Positions 45,837-55,960 of a stretch of DNA of 64,000 nt are shown in pieces. The translations under genes and the position numbers were made by a program. Source of the DNA: Haloimpatiens sp042688525 (GTDB taxonomy: Bacteria > Bacillota > Clostridia > Clostridiales > Clostridiaceae); assembly GCF_042688525.2 (NCBI RefSeq), contig NZ_JBHWAB010000001.1, positions 806,001 to 870,000 on the forward strand. The letters are read 5' to 3'. Positions within the stretch are counted from its first letter, which is position 1. Every line of letters begins with the position of its first letter. The notes beneath the pieces are model-generated. The model was not told where the DNA came from. It saw only the letters and a list, made by a program, of their open reading frames with translations, and did no database searches.

Positions 45837-47075
45837 ATGATAAATCAAGTATTGAATTATTTGTTTTTATTTTTCCAAATAATTGTTGGATTTTTTAGTA
45901 TGTATTATGCAATTATATCTGTTTTTGGGCTTTATAAAAAAAGAGAAAGAAAAAATTATAAACCAGAAAAAAGATTTGCACTATTTGTTGCAGCACATAA
46001 TGAGGAAGCAGTTGTAGGACAAATTGTAGACAATTTGAAAGAAGTGGATTATCCAAAGGATATGTATGATATATATGTTATTTGTGATAATTGTAACGAT
46101 AATACTGCGAAAATTGTTAAGGAACATGGTGGTAATGCTTGGGAAAGATTTAATGACACGAAAAAAGGTAAGGGGTATGCCTTAGAATGGGCTTTTGATA
46201 GATTATTTAAGATGGATGAAAAATATGATGGTATACTAATGTTTGATGCTGATAATTTGGTATCTAAAAATTTCCTGAAAGAAATGAATAATAAATTAAT
46301 AAAAGGTTATAAAGTTGTTCAAGGGTATTTAGATAGTAAAAATCCTAGTGATACTTGGATAACTGCATCTTATGCAGTAGCTTATTGGACTGTAAATAGA
46401 ATGTTCCAACTTGCAAGATACAATTTAGGTATGTATTCAGCTTTAGGTGGAACAGGAATTTGTATTGAATATAATACTTTAAAAGAGATGGGATGGGGTG
46501 CTACAAGCCTTACTGAAGATTTGGAGTTTACAATGAGATGTCTTTTAAGAGGAATAAGACCTGTATGGGCTCATGATTGTAAGGTTTATGATGAAAAACC
46601 ATTAAGTTTTAAAGCTTCATGGAAACAGAGAGTTAGATGGCTTCAAGGACACTGGGATGTTTGCATGAATTATACAGGAAAATTACTTAAAAAAGGTTTA
46701 AAAGAATTTGATATAAATTGTATAGATGGAGCAATATATCTTTTACAACCATCAAGAATTATTTTAAACTTTTTTGTTATGTTTATGGCGTTTATACAAA
46801 CATTTTATCCAACTGGTTTTGGTTTTATTGGGTATTATGTTCCAGCTTGGTTTTGGTATTTAGGTGTATTTTTTTCATGGGGAGTACCAATAATAGTATT
46901 AATATCAGAAAAAATACCTTTAAAGAATTTTATAAGTCTTATATATTTACCATTGTATGGGTTAACATGGATACCAATTTCTATTATTGGGTTCTTTAGA
47001 AGAAATGAAAAAGAGTGGTGTCATACAGTTCACAATAGAACTGTATCAAAATCTGAAATGGAAATGATAGATTAA
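45837..47075 (+). CDS. Family 2 glycosyltransferase, processive membrane type
   Basis: 412 residues. One N-terminal helix, then the GT-A domain with FVAAHNEEAVVG, ICDNCNDNT, MFDADN (metal-binding D-x-D), GTGICIEY, SLTEDLEFTMRCLLRG (catalytic E-D) and QRVRWLQGHW (QxxRW), then three or four C-terminal helices. This layout fits cellulose/hyaluronan-synthase-like enzymes that polymerise and export a glycan. The downstream UDP-GlcNAc 2-epimerase, 14 bases away, suggests an amino-sugar-containing product. Confidence 0.88.
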   Translation: MINQVLNYLFLFFQIIVGFFSMYYAIISVFGLYKKRERKNYKPEKRFALFVAAHNEEAVVGQIVDNLKEVDYPKDMYDIYVICDNCNDNTAKIVKEHGGNAWERFNDTKKGKGYALEWAFDRLFKMDEKYDGILMFDADNLVSKNFLKEMNNKLIKGYKVVQGYLDSKNPSDTWITASYAVAYWTVNRMFQLARYNLGMYSALGGTGICIEYNTLKEMGWGATSLTEDLEFTMRCLLRGIRPVWAHDCKVYDEKPLSFKASWKQRVRWLQGHWDVCMNYTGKLLKKGLKEFDINCIDGAIYLLQPSRIILNFFVMFMAFIQTFYPTGFGFIGYYVPAWFWYLGVFFSWGVPIIVLISEKIPLKNFISLIYLPLYGLTWIPISIIGFFRRNEKEWCHTVHNRTVSKSEMEMID

Positions 47076-47089
47076 TAAGGAGTGAAAGC

Positions 47090-48238
47090 ATGAATAGACT
47101 TAAGGTAATGACTATATTTGGTACTCGTCCAGAAGCTATTAAAATGGCTCCATTAGTAAAAGAATTAGATAAAAATAAAAATGTAGAATCAAAAGTGTGT
47201 GTTACAGCTCAGCATAGAGAAATGCTTGATCAGGTTTTAGATTTATTTAATATTAAACCAGATTATGATTTGGACATAATGAAGTCCAAACAATCCCTTA
47301 CAGGAGTAACTAATAGAGTTCTTCAAGGTCTTGAAGAGATATTTAATGAGTATAAACCTGATATTATTTTGGTTCACGGAGATACAACAACAACATTTGT
47401 TTCTTCACTTGCAGGTTTTTATCAAAAAATAAAAGTAGGTCATGTTGAAGCTGGACTTAGAAGTTTTGATAAGTATTTTCCTTATCCAGAAGAAATGAAT
47501 AGAAAGTTAACAGGTGCTATTGCGGATATACATTTTGCACCAACAAAAGGAGCCAAAAATAATCTCTTAAATGAAGGAGTAGAAGAAAAAAATATATATA
47601 TTACAGGAAATACTGTAATAGATGCAATGTCAACTACTGTTGAAGAAGATTATAGATTTAAAAATGAGGAACTTAATAATATTGATTATGATAATAAGAA
47701 AGTTATCATGGTGACAGCTCATAGAAGAGAGAATTGGGGAGAAGGCATAGAAAATATATGTAAGTCTCTAAAACACATAGTAGAAAATAATGAGGATGTT
47801 GAACTTGTATATTTAGTTCATTTAAATCCTATTGTTAAAGATGTAGCTGAAAAACACTTAAAAGGTGTAGAAAGGGTACATTTACTTCCACCTCAAGACA
47901 CAAAAGAGACTCATAATTTAATGAATAAATCTTATATGCTTATGACTGATTCAGGTGGATTGCAAGAAGAAGCTCCGCACTTAGGAAAACCTGTTTTAGT
48001 ACTAAGAGATGTAACAGAAAGACCAGAAGGAGTTACACAAGGAACTGTAAGACTTGTTGGAACAAATTTTGATAATTTAATTAAAAATGCACAAGAATTA
48101 TTAACTGATAAAGCTGTATATGAAAAAATGAGTGATGCAATAAACCCATATGGAGATGGTAAAGCATCAAAGAGAATAGTAAAAGCTTTATTGTATTATT
48201 TCAATTTAGAAGATGAAAGACCGGATGAATTTAGATAA
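47090..48238 (+). CDS. mnaA: UDP-N-acetylglucosamine 2-epimerase (non-hydrolysing)
   Basis: 382 residues, usual length. Landmarks are FGTRPEAIKMAPLV (5-20), VTAQHREMLDQVL, VHGDTTTTF, GHVEAGLRS, TAHRRENWG and TDSGGLQEEAP. It makes UDP-ManNAc from UDP-GlcNAc, a precursor of wall teichoic acid linkage units and other envelope glycans. AAGGAG precedes the ATG. Last gene of its cluster, ended by a strong terminator. Confidence 0.94.
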   Translation: MNRLKVMTIFGTRPEAIKMAPLVKELDKNKNVESKVCVTAQHREMLDQVLDLFNIKPDYDLDIMKSKQSLTGVTNRVLQGLEEIFNEYKPDIILVHGDTTTTFVSSLAGFYQKIKVGHVEAGLRSFDKYFPYPEEMNRKLTGAIADIHFAPTKGAKNNLLNEGVEEKNIYITGNTVIDAMSTTVEEDYRFKNEELNNIDYDNKKVIMVTAHRRENWGEGIENICKSLKHIVENNEDVELVYLVHLNPIVKDVAEKHLKGVERVHLLPPQDTKETHNLMNKSYMLMTDSGGLQEEAPHLGKPVLVLRDVTERPEGVTQGTVRLVGTNFDNLIKNAQELLTDKAVYEKMSDAINPYGDGKASKRIVKALLYYFNLEDERPDEFR

Positions 48239-48240
48239 TA

Positions 48241-48284
48241 ACAAAATTAAAGAACAAAGTTTGCACTTTGTTCTTTAATTTTGT
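48241..48284. terminator. Bidirectional terminator between mnaA and the hydrogenase operon
   Basis: ACAAAATTAAAGAACAAAG (48241-48259) and its exact complement (48266-48284) form a 19-bp stem around a 6-base loop between two convergent genes. Confidence 0.9.
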
Positions 48285-49997
48285 TTATATCTTTTTGTAT
48301 TTAGTGTGTAATAATTTATGAGATTTTTCTCCTAAAGGTTTTATTAAAAATTCATTATAAAGTTTTTGTATTTCAGGATTTTCATGTGATTTTCGTATTT
48401 TTTTATTTTTATCTTCTCGGTATATAGCTTCAAGTCTTTTTTGTTTGATTTCTGAACCACCTATTGGTTGACCACCGCCACCAATACATCCTCCAGGACA
48501 ACACATAACTTCTACAAAATGATAATCACAAGTTCCATCTTTTATTTTTTTTATAATTGGTTGAACGTTTTTTATACCATTGACAACAGCAGCTTTTAAT
48601 TCAAGTCCATTTAAAGTTACAGAAGTTTCTTTTATACCATCCATACCTCTTACTTCTGTGAAATCTAAATCTTTAAGCTCAGTTTCTGTTAAGACTTCAT
48701 AGGCAGTTCTAAGTGCTGCTTCCATAACTCCACCAGTAGCTCCAAAGATAGCACCTGCTCCAGAAGATTCACCAAGAGGAGAGTCAAAATCTTCACAATC
48801 TACATCTTTTAAATCAATACCTAGTTCTTTAATCATTCGAGCAAGTTCTCTAGTAGTTATTACTGCATCTACATCTTTAAATCCACTAGATTTCATTTCT
48901 TCTCTTGTACATTCATATTTTTTAGCTGTACAAGGCATAACTGATACTACAAATACTTTTGATGGATCAATATTAACTTTTTTACAATAATAAGTTTTTG
49001 CTATAGCACCAAACATTTGTTGTGGTGATTTACAACTTGAAATATGAGGTATTAGTGAAGGCTCTACTTTTTCTATATAATTTATCCATCCTGGACTACA
49101 AGATGTCATTAGAGGAAGAGGACCTTTTGATTTAATTCTTTCTATCAATTCACTAGCCTCTTCCATTATTGTAAGATCTGCTGAAAAGTTAGTGTCAAAT
49201 ACCTTATTGAAGCCTAATTTTCTTAAAACAGATGCTAATTGACCTGTAACTATAGTACCAGGTTCATATCCAAACTCTTCACCAAGTGATACTCGTACTG
49301 CAGGTGCAGTTTGAACAACTACATGCAATTCTGGATTATATATAGCGTTCCAAACTCTATCTACATCCTCTTTTTCATAAATAGCACCTACAGGACATAC
49401 AGTTGTACATTGACCACATAACAAGCAATTTGTTTGATCTAAAGTTTTACCAAAAGGTGTAGTAACAGTATATTCATGAGATCTATTTGCAAAATTTATT
49501 ATTCCCATGTTTTGAACTTTGTGGCAAACTTCTACGCAGCGGCCACATTTTATACATTTATTAGGATCTCTAATTATAGCTGGATTAGTATTGTCTATTG
49601 GAAGTGAATGTTGAGTTCTTTCAAAAGGTATTTTTCTAATATTGTATTCATATGCTAATGTTTGAAGTTCACAGTTACCATTGCGTATACAAGTTAAACA
49701 ATCTTTTGGATGATTTGCAAGCATGAGTTCTAAAATTGTTTTTCTTATTGCTCTTACTTTTTTTGTATTTGTAAGAACTTCCATACCTTCGTATACTGGA
49801 GTAGAACATGAAGCAACAATTTTATTTCTATTTTTAAGTTCAACAATACATATACGACAATTACCTTTTACTTCTTGACATTCTAAATAACATAGAGTAG
49901 GAATTTTAATATCTAATTTTTTGGCTGCTTGTAAAATAGAAACTCCTTCTTGTACACTGACATCTTTATTATTTATTTTTAAATTTACTAAACTCAT
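48285..49997 (-). CDS. hydA: [FeFe] hydrogenase catalytic subunit of a trimeric enzyme
   Basis: 570 residues. An N-terminal 2Fe-2S domain (cysteines in CYLECQEVKGNCRIC), a His-Cys3 cluster site (HPKDCLTCIRNGNCELQ), two 4Fe-4S clusters (CIKCGRCVEVC and CLLCGQCTTVCPVGA), then the H-cluster domain with TSCSPGW, MPCTAKKYE and EVMCCPGGCIGGGGQP. It evolves or oxidises H2. With the NuoF- and NuoE-like subunits encoded upstream it matches electron-bifurcating HydABC/Hnd-type hydrogenases that couple NAD(P)H and ferredoxin. Starts one base after the stop of the NuoF-like gene. Confidence 0.93.
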   Translation of the reverse strand: MSLVNLKINNKDVSVQEGVSILQAAKKLDIKIPTLCYLECQEVKGNCRICIVELKNRNKIVASCSTPVYEGMEVLTNTKKVRAIRKTILELMLANHPKDCLTCIRNGNCELQTLAYEYNIRKIPFERTQHSLPIDNTNPAIIRDPNKCIKCGRCVEVCHKVQNMGIINFANRSHEYTVTTPFGKTLDQTNCLLCGQCTTVCPVGAIYEKEDVDRVWNAIYNPELHVVVQTAPAVRVSLGEEFGYEPGTIVTGQLASVLRKLGFNKVFDTNFSADLTIMEEASELIERIKSKGPLPLMTSCSPGWINYIEKVEPSLIPHISSCKSPQQMFGAIAKTYYCKKVNIDPSKVFVVSVMPCTAKKYECTREEMKSSGFKDVDAVITTRELARMIKELGIDLKDVDCEDFDSPLGESSGAGAIFGATGGVMEAALRTAYEVLTETELKDLDFTEVRGMDGIKETSVTLNGLELKAAVVNGIKNVQPIIKKIKDGTCDYHFVEVMCCPGGCIGGGGQPIGGSEIKQKRLEAIYREDKNKKIRKSHENPEIQKLYNEFLIKPLGEKSHKLLHTKYKKI

Positions 49998-51290
49998 TTA
50001 ATTCACTCCTTCCTGTGAAAAACAAACATTAGCACTACAATTATGGTATATATGATTGTCGAATTCAGATTTAAATAATTTTAAACAAGATGCTAATGCA
50101 TTTGGTGCTGATTTACCTAATCCACAAAATGATGCATATTTCATAGCTTCCATCAATTTATAAAGTGTCATATAGTCTTCGTGAGTAGCAGTACCACTTT
50201 GAAATTTCTTAAGAATATTTAAAATCTGTTTATTGCCTTCTCGACAAGGTGTACATTTTCCACAAGATTCGTGAACAAAGAATTCAGATATAATTTTCAA
50301 AAAGTCAACTACACAGTTTGATTCATCTGCTACTAGAATAGCACCAGAGCCTATGCTTATACCATTTTCTTTAAAAGATTTATAGCAAAGAGGTATATCT
50401 AACATTTTTTCATTAATACAGGCGCCAGAAGAGCCTCCAATTTGGGCAAATTTAAATTTCTTATTTTCTGGAATTCCTTGTCCTATATCATAAATTATTT
50501 CTCTAAGAGTTATTCCAAATGGAACTTCAAAAACACCTCTATTATTAACGTTACCTGATAGGCATATAAGTTTTGTTCCTCCACTTGAATCAGTTCCATA
50601 CTTTGCATAGTTTTTTCCACCATTTAAAACAATATAAGAAATGGAAGCGAAAGTTTCCACATTATTAACTAAAGTAGGCATTTTGTAAAGACCTTGTACC
50701 TTTATATAAGGAGGTTTAATTCTAGGACGACCAACATTACCTTCAGAGGATTCAACTAAAGCAGAATTTTCACCTACTACATAGGCACCGGCACCCCCTA
50801 AAACTTCAATATCAAAATCATAGCCACTATTTAATATATTTTTTCCTAAAAAACCAGCTTTTTTAGCGTTTTCAATAGCAGTAGTTACTATTTTTTGAGA
50901 TTTAGGGTATTCTCCTCTTATATAAATATATCCTTTATTTGAATTTAATACATAACCAGCAATTATCATTCCTTCAATTAATCTCAATGGGTCTTGATCT
51001 AGTATTATTTTATCTTTAAATGTTCCAGGTTCACCTTCATCAGCATTACACATTATATATTTAGGAGAATTTTTGACATGAAGTGCTTGTTCCCATTTTG
51101 TACCTGTAGGGTATCCAGCACCTCCTCGCCCCATAAGTTTAGATTCTTTAACTTCTTGAATTATTTCTAGGGGATTCATGTTTAAAGCTTTTTGTAATGC
51201 TTTGAATCCATCTGTTTTTACATATTCATCTATAACATAAGGAGTAATTATACCACAGTTTTTAGTGATCAATTTTGTAACTTTATTCAT
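49998..51290 (-). CDS. hydB: NuoF-like flavin subunit of the hydrogenase
   Basis: 430 residues. NADH/FMN sites are visible as GRGGAGYPTGTKW (about 53-65) and NADEGEPGTFKDKIILDQDP, with the 4Fe-4S site SCGKCTPCREGN and a later Cys in ASFCGLGKSAP. It lacks the N-terminal thioredoxin-like and C-terminal double 4Fe-4S domains found in longer HydB proteins, so it is the minimal NuoF form. Its first 8 bases overlap the end of the NuoE-like gene, indicating coupled translation. Confidence 0.9.
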   Translation of the reverse strand: MNKVTKLITKNCGIITPYVIDEYVKTDGFKALQKALNMNPLEIIQEVKESKLMGRGGAGYPTGTKWEQALHVKNSPKYIMCNADEGEPGTFKDKIILDQDPLRLIEGMIIAGYVLNSNKGYIYIRGEYPKSQKIVTTAIENAKKAGFLGKNILNSGYDFDIEVLGGAGAYVVGENSALVESSEGNVGRPRIKPPYIKVQGLYKMPTLVNNVETFASISYIVLNGGKNYAKYGTDSSGGTKLICLSGNVNNRGVFEVPFGITLREIIYDIGQGIPENKKFKFAQIGGSSGACINEKMLDIPLCYKSFKENGISIGSGAILVADESNCVVDFLKIISEFFVHESCGKCTPCREGNKQILNILKKFQSGTATHEDYMTLYKLMEAMKYASFCGLGKSAPNALASCLKLFKSEFDNHIYHNCSANVCFSQEGVN

Positions 51291-51777
51291 AATGACCCTC
51301 CTTGTATTTAGATATTATTATTTTTAATCTTTCTTCTGTTAAATTTCCATAAACGTTTTCACCAATTTTAATTGCAGGTGAAATATTACAGGCGCCTATA
51401 CAGCTTGTATATTTTAGTGTAAATAATTTATCTTCTGTAGTTTCACCCATTTTTATAGAAAGTAATTTTTCTAACGTACTTATCATTTTTTTAGAATTTC
51501 TAACGTGACAAGGGGCACTATTACATACTTCAATAACATATTTTCCTCTAGGTCTATGTTCAAACATATCATAAAATGTCATTATGTCGTAGATTTCTGA
51601 AAGAGGAATGTTTAATTCTTGAGATATTATAGTTGCATGTTGTTCAGAAATGTAATTTTCAGTACTTAATTTTTGAATTTCATGTAATATGGATATAAGT
51701 TTTTGTTTAGAAAAATCATATTTTTTTAATATGGTTTTTATTTTTCTTTTATCAAGACATGAAGTATTATTTAACAT
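51283..51777 (-). CDS. hydC: NuoE-like [2Fe-2S] subunit of the hydrogenase
   Basis: 164 residues, the usual length for NuoE/HydC. The thioredoxin-like 2Fe-2S ligands are CNSAPCH (first pair) and CIGACNISP (second pair). It is the first gene of the hydrogenase operon, about 70 bases after a near-consensus promoter. AGGGAGGG precedes the ATG. Confidence 0.9.
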   Translation of the reverse strand: MLNNTSCLDKRKIKTILKKYDFSKQKLISILHEIQKLSTENYISEQHATIISQELNIPLSEIYDIMTFYDMFEHRPRGKYVIEVCNSAPCHVRNSKKMISTLEKLLSIKMGETTEDKLFTLKYTSCIGACNISPAIKIGENVYGNLTEERLKIIISKYKEGHYE

Positions 51778-51852
51778 CGTATCCCTCCCTAATATACACT
51801 AAATATAAATATTATTAACAAATATTTAATTAAATTATAAAAGTACTACAAC

Positions 51853-51881
51853 ATTATATATTAAAAATTTAGAATTGTCAA
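51853..51881 (-). promoter_or_regulatory. Consensus promoter of the hydrogenase operon
   Basis: On the minus strand TTGACA (51881-51876), exactly 17 bases, TATAAT (51858-51853); start near 51846. Both hexamers match the sigma-A consensus perfectly, implying strong basal expression. The rest of the gap to 52118 carries the divergent transporter promoter, not placed. Confidence 0.85.
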
Positions 51882-52118
51882 AAAATTAATTAAAATAAAA
51901 AAATTACTCATAATTTGTAAGTAGTTTGCAATTATTTATTATATATATATCAATATTTTATTATAGAAAAAATGAAAAAATACATAAAAGAATACATATT
52001 TTAAGATTAAATTGTACAGATAAGTTAAAAAATGAAAAAAATGTGATAAAATATTATGGGCTTAGATTAAAATAAAGAGTGTTTTTATGGGGTAAATATA
52101 TTATAAGGAGAAGATATA

Positions 52119-53003
52119 ATGAAAAAGATAAATGGAATTTTTTATATTATGTTTTCAGCGGCTTCTTTTGGAATTATGCCTATTTTAGCAAAAATTGCGT
52201 ATAACGATGGAGCTAATGCTGTTACTGTTTTAGTATTTAGATTTTTTCTTGCAGCAGTAATATTATTTCCTTACATTCTTATAAAAAAATTAAATTTAAA
52301 GTTAAGCAAAAAACAGTTTGTACATATTTTTATATATGGAGCAATAAACAATTCAGCTACATGTTTAACATTATTTTTATCATATAATTATATGTCAGTT
52401 GGGATGGCTACTACAATGCACTTTATATATCCTGTAGTAGTAACAGTATTGGCAGTTTTGATTTATAAAGAGAAATTATATAAAGGTAAAGTAATAGCAC
52501 TATTATGTTCAGTTATAGGAATATACTGTTTAGTAGGAGGAAGCCATGCGAATATTGATATAAAGGGAGTTATATTGGCAGTATCATCAGGAATTTTTTA
52601 TGGATTATATATTATAGGAGTAGGACATAGTGAAATAAAAAATATGGATACTTTTTTAGCTACTTTTTATATATCTGTTTTTGTATCATCAATATTATTT
52701 ATTTATGGACAAGTTACAAATGAATTTGTATTAAATATTAAACTTTGTAGTTTTTTATGTATGCTTGGTATTGCATTTATTTCAACAGTAGTAGCATTAG
52801 TAACATTTTTAAAAGGTGTTCAAATAATAGGTTCTTCTAATGCTGCTGTGTTAAGTACGTTAGAACCTATAGTAAGTATGATTTTAGGAATAATAGTTCT
52901 AAAGGAAAGTATGACTATTACAATTGTGATTGGGAGTATTATGATATTAATATCTGTTATAGTAATTACTTTATGTGAAAAAAAGAGAATTGAAAAAGTG
53001 TGA
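52119..53003 (+). CDS. DMT-superfamily (EamA) transporter
   Basis: 294 residues with about ten helices in two homologous EamA halves (about 5-135 and 148-285). The second ends SNAAVLSTLEPIVSMILGIIVLKESMT, a typical EamA signature. Such proteins export or import metabolites; the substrate is unknown. AAGGAGAAG precedes the ATG. A TTCCTAATAATAT stem-loop follows near 53017-53045. Confidence 0.85.
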   Translation: MKKINGIFYIMFSAASFGIMPILAKIAYNDGANAVTVLVFRFFLAAVILFPYILIKKLNLKLSKKQFVHIFIYGAINNSATCLTLFLSYNYMSVGMATTMHFIYPVVVTVLAVLIYKEKLYKGKVIALLCSVIGIYCLVGGSHANIDIKGVILAVSSGIFYGLYIIGVGHSEIKNMDTFLATFYISVFVSSILFIYGQVTNEFVLNIKLCSFLCMLGIAFISTVVALVTFLKGVQIIGSSNAAVLSTLEPIVSMILGIIVLKESMTITIVIGSIMILISVIVITLCEKKRIEKV

Positions 53004-53144
53004 GAATAAAGAAAAATTCCTAATAATATAAATATATTATTAGGAAAAAATATAGAATTAAAAGTTGAATCAGTAATTGCTATCAAATGGTAGTATTGAC
53101 ATATTTAAAAAAAATATACACTATATTAAAAAAATAGTTAATAG

Positions 53145-53359
53145 CTCAACCTTGGCAAATGAAATACAGCCGCTACGGGAAATGATATCTTGCTCAGAAA
53201 CCTTTCACTTCAGTAACAAGTTCTAAGCTTTACTCATATTGAAAAAATAACTTTTTTCAAATTCGTAAAGCTAAGAACTTGTAAACTTTGTTCAAATGTT
53301 TCTTACGCAATATATCATTTCCCTCCGCTAGACAGTATTTTTGTATTGCGAAAGTTGAG
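53145..53359. mobile_element. Palindromic MITE-like element, subfamily 1 (full copy, shortened core)
   Basis: 215 bp. CTCAACCTTGGCA is a diverged left end and GCGAAAGTTGAG the right. GGGAAATGATATCTTGC and the AACAAGTTCTAAGC arms are intact, but the central AT-rich loop is deleted so that TTGAAAAAATAACTTTTTTC forms the apex. Flanks TTAATAG and TTGATAA agree at five of seven positions. Confidence 0.8.
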
Positions 53360-53364
53360 TTGAT

Positions 53365-53495
53365 AATTAATAATGTATAATTAATAATTAAGGAAATTTT
53401 TCCTTAGGGAAAAATAACTAATATATAATTAAAGATTTTTGCTAAAGCAAAAATCAACCTTCATTATTAATTTTTAATTATTAATTCTTAATTGG
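53365..53495. repeat. AT-rich repeat II (copy 2)
   Basis: It repeats 29486-29602 closely, including AAATTTTTCCTTAGGGAAAA and AAAGATTTTTGCTAAAGCAA, then TTAATTATTAATTCTTAATT. It again directly follows a subfamily-1 palindrome. Confidence 0.75.
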
Positions 53496-53637
53496 AAATA
53501 GTGTATAATCTTAGATTGACTAGTAGTTTTTCGTATAATAGTTTATAATATTTGTGTATTATTATAAAAAGTGTGTATTATAAATTTTACACAATTATAA
53601 ACATATAAGGAAAAGACAAAAATAAGGAGTGATTGTA

Positions 53638-55095
53638 ATGTCTAGAGTATTAGAAAATTTACAACCAAATGAAGTATTTAAATATTTTGAGGATTTAACA
53701 AGGATTCCAAGAGGTTCTGGTAATGAAAAAGCTGTAAGTGATTATTTAGTAAACTTCGCTAAGGAACATAATTTAGAAGTGATTCAAGATGAAGCGTTAA
53801 ACGTTATCATAAGAAAAAAAGCAACAAAAGGATATGAAAATGCTCCTAAAGTAGTAATTCAAGGACATATGGATATGGTTTGTGCAAAAGAAGCAGGTTC
53901 AAAACATGATTTTGAAAAAGATCCTATAAATTTAAAAATAGATGGAGATTTTATAAGAACAGAAGGAACGACTTTGGGTGCTGATGATGGTATAGCAGTA
54001 GCTTATGGTCTTGCTGTTCTTGCGTCTAATGATATAGAACATCCAGCACTTGAACTTTTAGTAACAGCTGAAGAAGAAACAGGAATGGGTGGAGCACAAG
54101 CATTAGATCCTAAAAATGTACAAGGAAGAATGCTTATAAACATAGATTCTGAAGAAGAAGGAAAACTTCTTGTAAGTTGTGCAGGAGGAGTTAGAGATGA
54201 AATAAGACTTCCTATTTCTTGGGAAAAGGTATGTGAAGGATATTCTAACTATATCGTTAAAATAGGTGGATTAAAAGGCGGACATTCAGGAATGGAAATA
54301 AATAAAGGAAGAGGTAATGCAAATAAGCTTATGGGACGTTTCCTTTATGACGTAATACATTCTATGGATGTTAAAGTAGTTTCAATACATGGAGGAGCAA
54401 AATTTAATGCAATTCCACGTGAAGCTGAAATAAATTTATTAGTAAAAGAAGAAAATAAAAAAGCTTTAGAAGAAAAGATACAAAATTGGACTGCTGTATT
54501 TAAAAATGAACTTGAAGCTTCAGATAAAGATGTAAATGTAGTTTTAGAAAAATCAGATTGTAAACCTGAAAAAGTATTTTCAAAAGATACTCTTGAAAAA
54601 GCAGTTTATCTTTTATGTTTAATACCAAATTCAGTTCAAACAATGAGTATGGCTATTGAAGGATTAGTTGAGAGTTCAACAAATCTAGGGGTTGTTATAA
54701 CAAAAGAAGATTTTATAGCATTTGATAGTTGTATAAGAAGTTCAGTAGATACATTAAAACAAGAAATACATGAAAAACAAGAGATACTTGCTAAAACATA
54801 TGGAGCTGAAATTGAATCTATTGCACCATATCCAGCATGGCAATATAATCCAGATTCAGAATTAAGAAAAGTATGTGAAAATGTATATGGAAATTTATTT
54901 GATGAGAAGCCAGAAGTAGCAGCTATTCATGCAGGTCTTGAATGTGGATTATTTACAGGAAAGTTTGAAGATATGGATATGATTTCTTTTGGACCAAATA
55001 TGTATGATGTTCATACTCCAAGTGAACATTTAAGTATTTCTTCAACTCAAAGAGTGTGGAAGCTTTTGGTTGAAATACTAAAGGAAATAAGATAG
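53638..55095 (+). CDS. pepD: Aminoacyl-histidine dipeptidase (M20 family)
   Basis: 485 residues from the ATG at 53638, eight bases after AAGGAG; a GTG at 53629 overlaps that site. Zinc ligands are seen in VIQGHMDMVCAK, TLGADDGIA, AEEETGMGG and NIDSEEEG, with GGHSGMEINKGRGNANK in the lid domain. It cleaves Xaa-His and other dipeptides in the cytoplasm, feeding amino-acid metabolism alongside the OppA and PepF proteins of this window. Single gene with a following hairpin. Confidence 0.93.
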   Translation: MSRVLENLQPNEVFKYFEDLTRIPRGSGNEKAVSDYLVNFAKEHNLEVIQDEALNVIIRKKATKGYENAPKVVIQGHMDMVCAKEAGSKHDFEKDPINLKIDGDFIRTEGTTLGADDGIAVAYGLAVLASNDIEHPALELLVTAEEETGMGGAQALDPKNVQGRMLINIDSEEEGKLLVSCAGGVRDEIRLPISWEKVCEGYSNYIVKIGGLKGGHSGMEINKGRGNANKLMGRFLYDVIHSMDVKVVSIHGGAKFNAIPREAEINLLVKEENKKALEEKIQNWTAVFKNELEASDKDVNVVLEKSDCKPEKVFSKDTLEKAVYLLCLIPNSVQTMSMAIEGLVESSTNLGVVITKEDFIAFDSCIRSSVDTLKQEIHEKQEILAKTYGAEIESIAPYPAWQYNPDSELRKVCENVYGNLFDEKPEVAAIHAGLECGLFTGKFEDMDMISFGPNMYDVHTPSEHLSISSTQRVWKLLVEILKEIR

Positions 55096-55133
55096 CAGAG
55101 GAAAGATGACAGAGGACAGTTAACAGTGAAAAG

Positions 55134-55167
55134 ATAAAGAACGGAATTTTGTTCTTTATTCTTTTTT
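55134..55167 (+). terminator. Terminator after pepD
   Basis: ATAAAGAAC (55134-55142) pairs with GTTCTTTAT (55151-55159), followed by TCTTTTTT. Confidence 0.8.
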
Positions 55168-55272
55168 ATTTTAACTTTTTTGTATAGTTATTAGTTTTGT
55201 AGTAAAATATTTTTAGATTTATAAAACTAGAAAATTGAATTATTAATTAATATGTATTAAGGATGTGATAGA

Positions 55273-55821
55273 GTGAGTTTTTATTCATTAACTTTAATAG
55301 CATTAGCACTTTCTTTTGATGCTTTTGGGGTAGCTATAAGTTTAGGTATTTCCGGGTTAAAGACAAGAGAAAGACTAATGTATATTTTTTCATTTGGATT
55401 TTTTCAATTTTTGTGCGCATTAGGAGGTGCGTATGCAGGATTCTTTTTTAATACTTACATAGTATCTGTACCTAAAATATTAGGTGGAATAATAATAGCT
55501 ATAGTGGGTATTATTATGTTAAAGGAAGGATTTGAAGAAGGTAATAATAAATTTATTGAGAATAAGAAGGCATATTTAATACTTGGAATATCTGTAAGTA
55601 TTGATGCTATGGTTATAGGATTTACAGCACTTAACAATATATATAGTAATTTTATAATATTTAGAGATGCTTTATACATAGGAATAGTTACTTGGATTAT
55701 GACATCAATTGCTTTTGCAATTTGTAAATATTTAAAAAAGATAAAGGCAATAAGTGCTTATGCAGATTATATCGGCGGAATTATTTTAATTATCTTTGGA
55801 ATAAAAATGATATTTTTTTAA
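55273..55821 (+). CDS. mntP: Manganese efflux pump
   Basis: 182 residues with six helices in two repeats. The conserved Asp residues of the metal path are visible in LSFDAFGVAISLG (first repeat) and VSIDAMVIGFTAL (second repeat), each followed by a Gly-rich helix. It starts with GTG at 55273, preceded by AAGGATGTG. MntP exports excess Mn(II). No yybP-ykoY riboswitch was recognised upstream, and a Fur-family regulator gene follows 139 bases later. Confidence 0.9.
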   Translation: MSFYSLTLIALALSFDAFGVAISLGISGLKTRERLMYIFSFGFFQFLCALGGAYAGFFFNTYIVSVPKILGGIIIAIVGIIMLKEGFEEGNNKFIENKKAYLILGISVSIDAMVIGFTALNNIYSNFIIFRDALYIGIVTWIMTSIAFAICKYLKKIKAISAYADYIGGIILIIFGIKMIFF

Positions 55822-55852
55822 TACAACTAGATGGAAAGTTCACTAGATAATA

Positions 55853-55883
55853 ACAAATGCTACTCGGAGATAGCGAAATTTGT
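55853..55883 (+). terminator. Hairpin between mntP and the Fur-family gene
   Basis: ACAAATGCTA pairs with TAGC-GAA-ATTTGT (55871-55883) around CTCGGAGA, leaving a small bulge; TTTAAAT follows. A weak terminator or processing site. Confidence 0.45.
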
Positions 55884-55960
55884 TTAAATAGTTTCATATA
55901 ATTATAAAAATGTATTGTGGGCGTATTTATGATGATTTATAATAAAATAAGGTGATTGTT

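Noticed and set aside
55096..55272. Manganese (yybP-ykoY) riboswitch before mntP
   Set aside because: None of the conserved GGGGAGUA-type segments was found in this gap; only the pepD terminator is clear.
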